The notes beneath the pieces were generated by a model. It saw only the letters and a list, made by a program, of their open reading frames with translations, made no database searches and had not been told where the DNA came from. A stretch of 64,000 nucleotides of DNA from CBDCME01 sp965218865 (GTDB lineage Bacteria; Pseudomonadota; Alphaproteobacteria; JAAXGF01). The position numbers and the translations under genes were made by a program. This document shows, one piece after another, positions 36,832 through 47,344 of this stretch; positions within the stretch are counted from its first letter, which is position 1, and each line of letters begins with the position of its first letter. Where the stretch lies: NCBI GenBank assembly GCA_965218865.1, contig CBDCME010000043.1, positions 180,466-244,465 on the forward strand, in the 5' to 3' direction.

Positions 36832-38001
36832 TACCAACCGCCCTAGAGTTTGACTCGCGCAAAGGTTTACACGCCAGGTTTTGTGTGATTCAAGGTTGTT
36901 GGCAACAAGGGAGTGTGTTCAATGCCAACGATTCCTTTGCGAAACGACTTTGATGCTGAAAGAGTCCGTGTTCTTGCGGCACGGAGCGATGATGGGAAAC
37001 CAGGCGCGACGGCTTTTGTCGATGGCGGCCATCTACGATGGGATGGATCGAGCGTGCGCGGCGGGTATTGGCGGCATGGATCGGCAGACGTTGCGGGACT
37101 GGGTTCACCGGTTCAACGCGGGAGGTCCGGCCGGTCTGATCGACCGCAAGCCGAACGGGGGCGTTGCGTCGGTTGACGCCGTCGCAAATGGCGGCGCTTT
37201 CGCGGGCTATCGAGGCCGGTCCCGATCCCGAACGGGATGGGGTCGTGCGCTGGCGCTGCATCGATCTCAAGCAACTGATCCGAACGCGCTTCGGCGTGGA
37301 CTATCACGAGCGGAGCGTCGGCAAGCTGCTGGCCGCGCTCGGGTTCTCGCATATTTCCGCGCGCCCGCGCCACGTCGGCCAGGATGCGCGGGCACAGGAG
37401 GAATTTAAAAAAAAGTTTTCCCGAACACTTGGCGAAAATTGTAGCGGCACAGCCACCGGACACGCCCATCGAGGTTTGGTTTCAAGATGAAATGCGCGTC
37501 GGCCAGAAGAACAGCCTGGTGCGCCAGTGGGCCCCAAAGGGATCGCGCCCGCGCCAGGTCAAGGACCTACGGACCTCTTCGGCGTATCTCTTCGGCGCCA
37601 TCTGCCCCGAGCGCGGTGAGGGCGCGGCGCTGGTCATGCCGCGCGCCAATACTGAAGCCATGGACCTGCATCTCGAGGAAATCAGCCGGGCCGTTGCCCC
37701 AAACGCCCATGCCGTCGTGCTGCTCGACCAAGCCGCATGGCACACCACTGCCAAACTCGGCATCCCGGAGAACATCTCCCTCGTGCCTTTGCCACCCAAG
37801 TCCCCGGAGCTCAATCCCGCCGAAAATGTCTGGCAATACCTCCGCCAGAACTGGCTCTCCAATCGTGTCTGCGACTCCTATGAAGCCATCGTCGAGGCCT
37901 CTTGCCAAGCCTGGAACAACCTGACCGACAAACCTTGGAAGATCATGTCCATCGGCCTCAGAGCGTGGGATCGCACAAGTCAATGTTAAGGGCGGTTGGT
38001 A
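36832..38001 (+). mobile_element. IS630-like element, copy A6 (1170 bp, inside pyc)
   Basis: Flanked by TTA on both sides (36829-36831 and 38002-38004). Two extra bases relative to A1: an A at about 36999 (GGGAAACC) and a G at about 37158 (CGGGGGCG). Confidence 0.95.
36922..37989 (+). pseudogene. IS630-family transposase (copy A6), HTH half frameshifted
   Basis: Two single-base insertions break the N-terminal half after about 27 and 78 codons. The A8 tract and the catalytic half (37384 onward) are intact. A full transposase cannot be made. Confidence 0.88.
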
Positions 38002-41000
38002 TTAGATCCGCGCTCACCATCATCAACGCCATGTCACCGACCATTTTCGACGACGGCGTTACCTTGACGATATCGCCGAGCATCTGGTTGACCTCGGCGT
38101 AGGCGCGGGCGACCTCGTGCCAGCGGTCCGCGAGGCCGAGAGCCCGGGCCTGCTCCTTGAGGTTGGTGAATTGTCCGCCGGGCATCTCGTGGAGATAGAC
38201 CTCCGAGGCGCCGTAGCGAAGGTCGCTTTCGAAGGCCGCGTACTGATGACGAACGGCTTCCCAGTAATCCGAGAAAGTGCGGATGATGGCGGGATCGATG
38301 CCGGTGTCGCGCTCGCTCCCGCGAAGCGCTTGGACGATCGAGCCCAGGTTGGGCTGCGAGGTCAAACCGGAGAGCGAATCCATCGCCAGGTCGACGACGT
38401 CGGCACCCGCGTCCACGACCGCCAATTCGGTCGCCGCTCCGATGCCGCTGGTATCGTGCATGTGGAAGTGGATGGGTAGGCCCGTCTCTTCCTTCAGGGC
38501 CTTGACGAGCTTGGTGGCGGCGGCCGGTTTGAGCAGGCCGGCCATGTCCTTGAGACCCAGGACGTGGGTGCCCGCCGCGGCGACTTCCTTGGCCCGGTCG
38601 ACGTAATACTTGAGGTCGTATTTGGCCCGGTCGGGATCGTTGATGTCGCCGGTGTAGCAGATCGCGGCCTCCAGGATCTTGCCCGAATCGAGCACCGCGT
38701 CCATGGCGACGCGCATGTTTTCGACCCAGTTCAGGCTGTCGAAGACGCGGAATACGTCGACTCCACTTGCCGCCGCCTGGGCGACATACGTGGTCACGAC
38801 GTTGTCGGGGTAATTCGTGTAGCCGACGCCGTTGGCGCCTCGCAGCAGCATCTGAAACAGGATATTCGGAATCCGCTGGCGCAACGCCCGCAGTCGATCC
38901 CACGGGCATTCCTTGAGGAAGCGCATGGACACGTCGAAGGTCGCGCCGCCCCAACATTCCAGGCTGAAGAGCTGGGATAGATTGTTGGCGTAGGAGTCCG
39001 CGACAGTGATGAAGTCGTAGCTGCGCATACGGGTCGCGAGCAGGGACTGGTGGGCATCGCGCATGCTCGTGTCGGTGACCATCACGCGCTTCTGCTCCAA
39101 CATCCAGGCGGCGAATTTATCGGGACCTATTCGGTCCAGCAGGTTTCGGGTTCCCTCGGGCGGAGATTCGTTTGTCAACGCCGGAACCCTGGCCTCGTCG
39201 AACGTCGTCGGCTTGGCGCGCCCCTCGACCTCGGGGTTGCCGTTGACCGTCACGTCGGCGATAAAGCGCAACAGTCTCGTCACTCGGTCCCGGCGTTTCT
39301 CGAAATCGAACAATTCCGGGGTTTGGTCGATGAAGCGGGTTGTGTAATCGGCGGCCTTGAAACTCGGGTGATTGATCAGGTTTTCGACGAAGGCCAGGTT
39401 GGTGGCCACGCCGCGGATACGAAACTCGCGAAGGGCGCGGTTCATGCGGGCGATCGCCTCTTCCGCGGTCGGCGCCCAGGCGGTGACCTTTTCCAACAGA
39501 CTGTCGTAGTAGCGCGTAATCACGGCCCCCGAATACGCCGTCCCGCCGTCGAGGCGGATGCCAAATCCCGTAGCGCCCCGGTAGGCGGTGATGCGTCCGT
39601 AATCGGGGAGGAAGTTGGCGTCCGGATCCTCTGTCGTCAGCCGGCATTGGAGCGCGTGACCATGGAGCCGTATTTCTTCCTGCGGCGGCACGCCACTGTC
39701 GGCGGCGTCGCCGATTCGCGCCCCCTGGGCGATCCGAATTTGCGACTTGGCGATGTCGATTCCCGTCACTTCCTCGGTGATCGTGTGCTCGACCTGTATC
39801 CGGGGATTGACCTCGATGAAATAGAACGCCTCCGTGTCCGCGTCCATGAGGAATTCGGCGGTGCCGGCGTTGACGTAGCCCGCCTTGCGCGCGAGCCTGA
39901 GGGCCGCTTGGCAAAGCTCTTGGCGCTGCGCGTCCGAAAGAAACGGCGCCGGTGCCCGTTCCACCACCTTCTGGTTGCGTCTCTGGACTGAGCAATCACG
40001 CTCGTACAAATGCACGATATTGCCATAGTGGTCGCCCAGAAGCTGGACCTCGACGTGACGTGCCCGGCGGACAAGTTTCTCGTAATGGACCTCGTCGTTG
40101 CCGAAGGCGGCGCCGGCCTCCCGACGCCCCGCCTCCGTCTGGGCTTCTAGTTGACTTTCATCCTCGATCACGCGCATGCCGCGCCCGCCGCCACCCCAGG
40201 ACGCCTTGAGCATTAACGGGTAGCCGACCTCCGTGGCGTGTCGCTTGCACCCGTCGATGTCGCGCGGCAGGGGCCCGCTCGCCGGCATCACGGGAGTTCC
40301 CGCGCCTTGGGCGACCTCGCGGGCGGAAACCTTGTTACCCAGCGATCTCATGACCTCGGACGGAGGACCGATGAATGTGACTCCCGCGGTGGTGCAGGCA
40401 TCGGCGAATTCAGGGTTCTCGGACAGAAAACCGTAACCCGGATGGATGGCGTCCACGCCGGCTTCCTTGGCGACGCGTAACATCTCCTCAATGGAAAGAT
40501 ACGCCTTGACGGGGCCGAGATCCGCGCCGATCCGGTAGCTCTCGTCGGCCTTGAAACGATGAAGGGCGAGCTTGTCTTCCTCGGCGAAGACCGCGACCGT
40601 TCGGATTCCGAGCTCGTTCGCCGCCCGCAAAACACGAATCGCGATCTCGCTGCGGTTGGCGACAAGGAGTTTCTTGAATTTACGCTTGGCTACCACCGGA
40701 ATCCTCCCCATCACATAAATTGAAACAACGGATCCATAGCCATGCCACCGGAAGCACGGAAACTCAACAACGATCAACGTGTTAATTGTCGAATTCGCAA
40801 CCGATTTCGGCACCCGGGGTCGGGATTTCCGGTCGATCGGACTTCCAATCGCGACAAAAATTTTGGAGATTTTCCGCACCCCACTCCTGACCAGAAGAAA
40901 CGCTTTCTTAAGGGAGCGTTGAGACAGTGTCGCTAGCCGGGTTGCGGGCGGGGGCGTCGTCTCGGCCGCGACCGACGGCGGTGACTGGGAGGTGCGCTAG

Positions 41001-42184
41001 CCCCAATGTCCAATTCCGCGGCACAACCTTCGGGAATTCGGGTCGAACGGGACCGCTTCGTCGCCTTCGCGTTCGCCTCCGCCGACGCCTTGTTCGAGGT
41101 TGACTCGAACTACGAAATCCAATTCGCCGCCGGGGCGATCCAGGCCCTGCTCGGGTCTCACCCCGACGAACTCATCGGGACTTCCTTCGTAACTCATATC
41201 GCGTCTCGGGATCAGGGGCGTCTGCGGGCCCAGATGGCGGCGATATCCCCTGGCAAGCGAATGCCGCGTTCCTCCGTCTCGCTTCACCGAGCCGACGGCG
41301 ATTCGATCCGCGTCGCGGTGGCTGGGTATCGGATTCCGGAAGACGAAGACACGATTTACATGACGTTTTGCGTCGTCCGGCAGCTGGTCTCGGCGAAGGA
41401 ATCGCGGGACGAGGAAACTGGCCTATTGGGCCCACGTTCATTCCGGAAGATTACCGAGGCGCGCATTCGCGAGGCCCAGGCGACCGGAGAGGATTATTCG
41501 CTCACACTCTTGGGCCTTAAGGGTATCGACGAAATGTGTGGCCGCATCGACGGCGAAGCGTCGGGAAGTCTCATGGCTCGAATAGGCGAATCGTTACGAG
41601 ACGTTGCCCTCGACGGAGACATCGCGGGACGGTTCGATAAGAACACCTTCGGCGTGATCCATGGGAAATCCGTCGATCTCGACGGCGTCACGGCGGCAAT
41701 CAAGGCTTTCGCCCGCGACGTTGATCCCGAGCATCGTGGAATCAACATCGCCGTGGCACGCGTTAAGATTGATCCGCGGTGGGTCGATCCTGGAGATGCC
41801 GCCAAGGCCGTCCTTCACACGGTCACGAAATTCTCCCAAAGGGAAATCGACGGTTTCGCGATCGATGGTTCGTCCGGCGGCTATCAAACGATGGTTCGCG
41901 AAACTCTCGAGGAAATGTCTCGTATCCGCGAGATCATCGAGAAGCGGGTTTTCAAACTGGCGCTGCAGCCGGTTGTAAACCTTCAAACCAGAAAAACTCA
42001 TCATTACGAGTGCCTGGTACGATTTCCGGATTCGGAACAAGGCGCTTCGCCGTTCGATCGCATCGAATTCGCCGAGGACCTGGGCATCATTCGCGACCTG
42101 GACCTCGCGGTGGTGGGGCGCACGATCGAGATCGTTCAGCGGGTGGAATCCACAGGGGACAAAGGGGTCACGTTGGCCCGTCAA

Positions 42185-43646
42185 GGCGATGTCCCATGCT
42201 CTGTTGAAAAAGGCGAGGCAGGCATGGTTGGGCTTCGAGGCTAGGCGGCCTCTTTGATGGTTTCAATGGCGCTTTTCGCTTTTGCCTTTTTCACGTGATC
42301 CTCGAGGGCAGCTCTGAGGATGGGGAGTTGCCGGTAGGCCTTGAGGCGACGGAGGTCTTTTGGGCTTCCAGGAGGCCGGCGGCGGTCCAGCGCAAGGCCA
42401 TCTCGGCGTTGCGCCAGCGCTTGACATTGTGCTGCACCATCCTGACCGTTCCCAAGGCATTCTCGATGGCGTTGGTGCAGGCCAAGGAGCGCCTGAGCTT
42501 GGGCGGCAGGCCCAAGCGGATCACGGTGAGGATCTCATCCAGGCCCTCCAGGATGGAAGCCGAAACGCCGGGGGCCTCGGTCTCCAGGCGGCGCGCCAGG
42601 TTCTTCATGAGGCGTTTGGCTTTCTCAGCATCGTCTTGGTCCCAGGCTTGCCTGAGCGCCTTCTTGACGCCGGCATGAAGGCTTTCGTCGAGGCGCTCGA
42701 TGATGTTGCGGCCCTTGTGGACCTGGCAGCGCTGGAGGGCGGCCACCGGCCCGAAGGTCCGCTTGATCGCCTTGGAGAGCGCCTTGGCGCCGTCGACGAT
42801 GAAGAGCCGGGGCACTTCCGGGTCGAGGCCGCGGGCGGTCAGGTTGTCGAGCAGCGCCTGCACCGTGGCGGCATTCTCCGTGGCACCTTCGGCCAGGCCT
42901 AGAACATGCTTCTCGCCCGCGCCGTCGATGCCAATAGCTGCCAGCAACACGTGATCGCCGACGTGCAGCCCGTCGATCTGGATGACCAGGAGATCGAGAT
43001 CCGAAAGGTCGCTGGCCAGGAAGGCCTTCAGCTTCTTGCGCGTCATGGCCACGAAGCGCCGCGAGACCGCGGACTTCGAGGTCGCATCGCCCGCGCGTGC
43101 CGGCAAGTCGCCGCTGGCCTCGCCGGGCAGGCGCACGGCGCGCGCGTACTTGCGGGTCGAAACCGTAAGCAGCATGATGTTCATCGCCCAGGACTGCAAA
43201 AGCGCCGGGTCCGAGAGCAACTCCCAGCTCGGCAAGCTCATCTCCTTGCCCGCAAGATCGCGCACCCGCGGGCGCGTCAGCTTCACCTTGCCCCCGTGAT
43301 AGGCAATCTCGCTCTGGGTTGTCCCCCAGCGATGGCCCTGCCGCTCGGCCGTGCGGGCGTGGCGCGCTCCGCAGAGCACCTCGCTATCCTCGTCCAGCAT
43401 CTCGCCCAGGGTCTCCACCCCGGCCAACAGGCAAAAGCGATCCACGCTCATGCGCAGATCATCAAAAGCCTCCGGCAAGGCCGGCGGCAACAGAGGAAGC
43501 GGGATCTCCAACAGTTTCGAAAGGCGGCTGTTCCGTGTAGTCTTGGTCATGGCGTCGTTCTCCTTGATGGATTCAACACCCAGAGCCTAACGGTTCCAGG
43601 CGAATGACGCCTACCTCACTTTTTCAACATCAGCCGGGACATTGCC
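42185..43646 (-). mobile_element. IS256-family element (E), inside the EAL gene
   Basis: 1462 bp with inverted ends GGC(G/A)ATGTCCC followed by TGTTGAAAAAG. The duplication is GCCGTCAA on the right (43647-43654) and GCCCGTCAA on the left (42176-42184, one added C). Eight bases is normal for IS256. Confidence 0.92.
42241..43550 (-). pseudogene. IS256-family (Mutator-type) transposase with C-terminal frameshift
   Basis: The main frame (43550 downward) covers the Mutator-type domain: QIDGLHVGDHVLLAAIGIDG (first Asp), LFIVDGAKALSKAIKRTFG (second Asp), RCQVHKGRNIIERL, and ACTNAIENALGTVRMVQHNV (Glu). After GLLEAQK the expected C-terminus DLRRLKAYRQLPILRAAL lies in another frame and runs to TAG at 42241. 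One A appears to be missing from the AAAAG run near 42355. Catalytic residues are unaffected, so partial activity is conceivable. Confidence 0.85.
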
Positions 43647-44230
43647 GCCGTCAACTTATCGGGGCGATCGCTGGAAAGCCGCGACTTTATCGAGGCGCTT
43701 CTGGCGCTCTTCAAGCTGTGCCCGGAAAGGCGCCGAAACGTCCCTTTCGAAATTACCGAATCAGCCCGGATCGACGACCTCGCCGCCACCAACGCCGCGA
43801 TCCAAAGGCTGCGCAAGGCCGGACACACCGTGAGTCTTGACGACTTTGGCGCCGGTGCCACGGCATTCTGGTATCTGCGCGCTCTGGACGTGGACATCGT
43901 CAAAATCGACGGCGCTTACATCCATGAGGCGATGCATTCAGTAACCCGCGGGTCGCTTCTGAAGGCGATGGCCGGTTTCTGCCGCGATCTCGGTATCGGA
44001 GTCGTCGCGGAATCGGTGGAAACCGAGGAGACAGTGGATTTCCTGCGCCACTGCCGGGTGCCATTTGGCCAGGGATATCTGTTCGGCAAACCTTCATTAA
44101 AATTCGATACGATCGACCCTACCCGGGCGATTGTGTATTCGCCGCCGCCGCTGGCCGCGGCAAGCGGTTGAGGTTGTCGGATCGCGTTTATGACCGCCCT
44201 TCGTCGAAACCATAGCTGAACGCGTATCCA

Positions 44231-45961
44231 GTGAAATCAGTCATGAAAATTCTCGCGGGGTTAGCCCCGACGCCAAGTTCCAACGAACCCCTATCGGTTG
44301 TTCGACAAAGCCCGGAGTCGGAGATTTCCGAGGTCGAGAGCTGGCATCGCTTTATCAAATACATGGTTCTCCGTTACCCCGGGGCAGCGATGCAAACCGA
44401 CCGCCAGGGGCGTGTTCATTGCGCCAACGAGGCCGCCCTCCCTTTGTTGAAGTCATCGAGGAAAGCTTGTATCGGCGTTCTTGATTCCATGATCGTGCAG
44501 GCGTGCAAGGGGGGATCGTGCCGGAATTCGGTCAAGCTATCCGAGGGGGTGTTCGATCTCACCGCTTTCGCCGCCTGGAACGGCGAATCGGTCGTTTTCC
44601 TCGGCAACGACGCGACCTACGAGAACAATCTCCGCGACGTGCTCATCGAATCGCGCGGGCGCTACAAGGACTTGGTGGAATGTTCGAGTCATTTTGCTTG
44701 GGAAACCCGCGCCGATGGGAAGTTCGAGTTCGTTTCGCGGGAAGGCGCGTTGGGATATCCGGCCGAGCATTATCTCGACAAGACACCGGAATCATTTGTC
44801 ATCGAGGGCAAGGATGTCGCCGACCCCCTACCGTTTCACGCCCGTGAACCGATGAAAGGGGTCGAAATCCGGATGCGGCGCGCCGACGGTGGCGAGGCCT
44901 GCCTGGTGACGGCCTGCGTGCCCCGCTTCGACGCAGCGGGAGAGTGGCTCGGCGCGCGCGGCGTTTGTCAAGACGTGAGCGAAGAACGCCAGCGGGCGGA
45001 AGATCTGCGCAGGGAACAGGATCGCGGCCGTTTCTTGGCGGAAATCGTGAACACGATCCGCGATGAAGTGGATCCGAAAAAGATTTTGCGTCGGGCGGCG
45101 ATCGCCACGGGGCACGCCCTGGGCGCGACGCTGTGCTGCATTTACCGAAGGGATCTCGAGGGGACCATCGTGCATGCCGCCGATTACGGCGACGGACCGC
45201 TGGAATCGATCGATTCCCTGGTCGCTGATCTGACCGAATCGAGGTGGCGAAACGAAGTGAAGCTGGACGGTTGGCACGTCCTGGCCGAGGCGGCGAGGCA
45301 GCGCGACGATGTCGTCGGCGCCATATGTGTTCTCCGCCGGAGCGAAGGGGAACCGTGGACCCGGGACCACCGAAACTTGCTCGCTGGGGTCGCCGGTCAC
45401 CTCGGAATCGCGATCGAGCAGATCGCCAACCACGAGGCGCTGACGCGCTTGTCGCGGATCGACGAACTCACTGGATTGCTCAACCGCCGTGCTTTCATGG
45501 CCGCGTCCGAACGCCGGATCAAGGCGGCGCTGAGGAGGAAAATGCCCGCCGTGCTCCTTTACACCGACCTAGACAATTTCAAGCCGGTCAACGACGTGCA
45601 CGGTCACCACCAGGGCGACATGGTTCTCAAGAAGTGGTCGGAGATCCTGGTGTCCAACAGCCGTGGCAACGATCTCATCGCCCGTCTTGGCGGTGATGAA
45701 TTTGCGCTTTGGTTGGAGGATGCCGATTTAAAGGGAGCCGATACCAAGGGTACCGCGCTGCTCTCGGCGGCCCGACAATTAGAACCCTTCTCGGCGAGTC
45801 CGGAACAGCCATTGTCCGCCTCGGTCGGTATCGCCGTGTTCGAGCCATCGTCCGGGGAAACCCTCAAGCAATTGATCGTTCGCGCCGACGCCGCCATGTA
45901 CGTCGCGAAACGGGCCGGCAAGGGGAGGCTCGCGATCGCCCCCCCGCCAGGAGAATCGTGA
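44231..45961 (+). CDS. PAS-PAS-GAF-GGDEF diguanylate cyclase
   Basis: 576 residues. Two PAS-like segments (about 45-130 and 145-255, the latter HFAWETRADGKFEFVSREGA) are followed by a GAF-type domain (about 280-400, ATGHALGATLCCIYRRDLEG). A GGDEF domain completes it (about 410-570: RIDELTGLLNRRAFMAASER, YTDLDNFKPVNDVHGHHQGD, IARLGGDEFALW). The intact GGDEF signature predicts synthesis of c-di-GMP. It lies between the broken EAL gene and the DUF2336 gene, with only two bases to the latter, so the three form a signalling operon. There are no membrane segments, so it is a cytoplasmic sensor. Confidence 0.9.
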   Translation: MKSVMKILAGLAPTPSSNEPLSVVRQSPESEISEVESWHRFIKYMVLRYPGAAMQTDRQGRVHCANEAALPLLKSSRKACIGVLDSMIVQACKGGSCRNSVKLSEGVFDLTAFAAWNGESVVFLGNDATYENNLRDVLIESRGRYKDLVECSSHFAWETRADGKFEFVSREGALGYPAEHYLDKTPESFVIEGKDVADPLPFHAREPMKGVEIRMRRADGGEACLVTACVPRFDAAGEWLGARGVCQDVSEERQRAEDLRREQDRGRFLAEIVNTIRDEVDPKKILRRAAIATGHALGATLCCIYRRDLEGTIVHAADYGDGPLESIDSLVADLTESRWRNEVKLDGWHVLAEAARQRDDVVGAICVLRRSEGEPWTRDHRNLLAGVAGHLGIAIEQIANHEALTRLSRIDELTGLLNRRAFMAASERRIKAALRRKMPAVLLYTDLDNFKPVNDVHGHHQGDMVLKKWSEILVSNSRGNDLIARLGGDEFALWLEDADLKGADTKGTALLSAARQLEPFSASPEQPLSASVGIAVFEPSSGETLKQLIVRADAAMYVAKRAGKGRLAIAPPPGES

Positions 45962-45962
45962 A

Positions 45963-47228
45963 ATGCGAAAAGAAGAAAACGTGTCCCGAAGTGTTCAGGA
46001 TTTGCCCAACCTCGGTGAGACCGCGGCCGTCGGCTACGACGAAGCGAAGGACATCGCCAGCCACGACGACCCGGCTGTCCGCGGTGCCCTGGCGGCCCGC
46101 GAGGACCTGCGGCCGGAAATTCTCTACTTCCTGAGTGAGGACGATGCTCCCGAGGTCCGTCGCGCCATCGCCGCGAATCCGAATACGCCGAGGCAAGCCG
46201 ACCGAAATCTGGCCCAGGATCCTGATCAGGAGGTTCGCTGCGAAATCGCCGCGAAGATCGGCCGGCTCGCCCCGACGTTGAGCGATATCGAGAAGGACCG
46301 ATTGCAGGAACTGGCAATCGAAATACTTGAAATCCTGGCCCATGACCAGCTCCCACGCGTGCGCCAGGTCGTGGCCGGGGAAATCAAGCGTTGCGACAAC
46401 ATTCCCCGTCATTTGGTTCGGACCCTGGCGCAAGATCTCGAGCTGGTCGTCAGCGCGCCGATTCTGGAATACTCGCCCCTGCTCAGTGACGAGGACCTGC
46501 TCGACATCATTCGTTCTGGAATGGGTTCCGGCGGGCTGTCGGCGATTTCACGGCGGTCCGGGGTCGCCACTCCGGTCAGCGACGCGATCGTGGCCGCGAA
46601 CGACGATGACGCCACCGCCACCCTTTTGGTCAATCCAAGCGCCCAAATCCGCGAGGAGACCCTCGACCAGATCATCGATTCCGCGCCGTCGCGGGAAAAA
46701 TGGCATCAACCTTTGGTCGAACGTCCCGAATTGACCGTGCGCTCAGTTCGGCGAATCGCGAATTTCGTCGCCCGCTCGCTGTTGAATATCATGTCGGAAC
46801 GCCACGATCTCCCATCGGAGGTGGCCGCCGAGGTCCGCAATGCCGTGGCCAGCCGCTTCGAGAAGGCCGGGATCGAAGGCGGATTCGGTTCGGCACAGGC
46901 GGCGGAGGCCGCCCACAAGGAAGGCCGCTTGAACGACGACTCATTGATCGAGGCCCTGGACCGCGGCGACCGTGATTTTGTCAACGTGGCCTTGGCTCTG
47001 ATGACTGGCGTCGAGGAAAGATACGTGCGCAAAATCTTCGCCTCCAACAGCGCCAAGGCCGTGACTGGCCTTGCCTGGGCGGCCGGTCTGACGATGCGGA
47101 CGTCGATTCAACTGCAGATTCGGATCGCGAAACTGCCCACCGAGGAATTGCTCCAAGCCAAGGAGGGCGTCGATTATCCACTTGACGAAGAGGAACTCAG
47201 GTGGCAGTTCGAGCTCTCTTGCGCCTGA
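45963..47228 (+). CDS. DUF2336 (HEAT-like repeat) protein
   Basis: 421 residues. The N-terminal 180 residues are short alpha-alpha repeats (VRGALAAREDLRPEILYFLS, then EVRRAIAANPNTPRQADRNL, EVRCEIAAKIGRLAP), typical of DUF2336. DUF2336 is found mainly in alphaproteobacteria, often beside c-di-GMP genes. The start follows the previous stop by one base, so translation is probably coupled. It may be a protein-interaction or regulator partner of the cyclase; this is inference from context. Confidence 0.85.
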   Translation: MRKEENVSRSVQDLPNLGETAAVGYDEAKDIASHDDPAVRGALAAREDLRPEILYFLSEDDAPEVRRAIAANPNTPRQADRNLAQDPDQEVRCEIAAKIGRLAPTLSDIEKDRLQELAIEILEILAHDQLPRVRQVVAGEIKRCDNIPRHLVRTLAQDLELVVSAPILEYSPLLSDEDLLDIIRSGMGSGGLSAISRRSGVATPVSDAIVAANDDDATATLLVNPSAQIREETLDQIIDSAPSREKWHQPLVERPELTVRSVRRIANFVARSLLNIMSERHDLPSEVAAEVRNAVASRFEKAGIEGGFGSAQAAEAAHKEGRLNDDSLIEALDRGDRDFVNVALALMTGVEERYVRKIFASNSAKAVTGLAWAAGLTMRTSIQLQIRIAKLPTEELLQAKEGVDYPLDEEELRWQFELSCA

Positions 47229-47344
47229 GCGCCCTCCGCGCAGCCTGTCGCCGTTCCCGGGGCCGGAAATCTCCACCGGCGTCCGGCGCGGCCGGAGCGC
47301 ATTCTCGTCGCAAGCCTGGATCTCGTTCGTAACGGTTTGCCTTT

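Larger units (their letters stand above)
36068..40696 (-). pseudogene. pyc: Pyruvate carboxylase, split by IS630 copy A6
   Basis: The 5' part (40696-38002) starts at GTG after GGGGAGG. It holds the biotin carboxylase domain (KLLVANRSEIAIRVLRAANE, PVMPASG, KASWGGGGRGMRVI, EVNPRIQVEHTITEEVTGID), the carboxyltransferase domain (MRDAHQSLLATRMRSYD, LFSLECWGGATFDVSMRFL, LKDMAGLLKP) and part of the PC-specific region. The 3' part (36831-36068) continues with AFPESVRGFFRGELGQPTGG and ends with the biotin site EAMKMETAI. Removing the IS and one TTA gives DLTREEVEDP and an uninterrupted 1151-codon frame, normal for the family. As assembled, the biotin carrier domain is separated, so anaplerotic oxaloacetate synthesis should be lost. 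Confidence 0.95.
41006..44171 (+). pseudogene. PAS-GGDEF-like-EAL protein, split by IS256 element
   Basis: ATG 41006 follows GGGAGGTG. The 5' part (to 42184) has a PAS-like domain (FAFASADALFEVDSNYEIQF), a GGDEF-like region without a GGDEF motif (DIAGRFDKNTFGVIHG), and the start of an EAL domain (LALQPVVNLQTRKTHHYECL with ECLVR for EALVR). The 3' part (43647-44171) finishes the EAL domain: VNLSGRSLESRDFIEALLAL, PFEITESARIDDL, SLDDFGAGATAFWYL, and FGQGYLFGKPS. Joining at the GCCGTCAA duplication (one extra C on the left) gives GVTLAVNLSGRSLE and a 564-codon frame. It would be a c-di-GMP phosphodiesterase or sensor, now inactive. Confidence 0.88.

Noticed and set aside
39050..39991. Long plus-strand ORF opposite pyruvate carboxylase
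   Set aside because: Shadow frame of the biotin carboxylase domain in GC-rich DNA.
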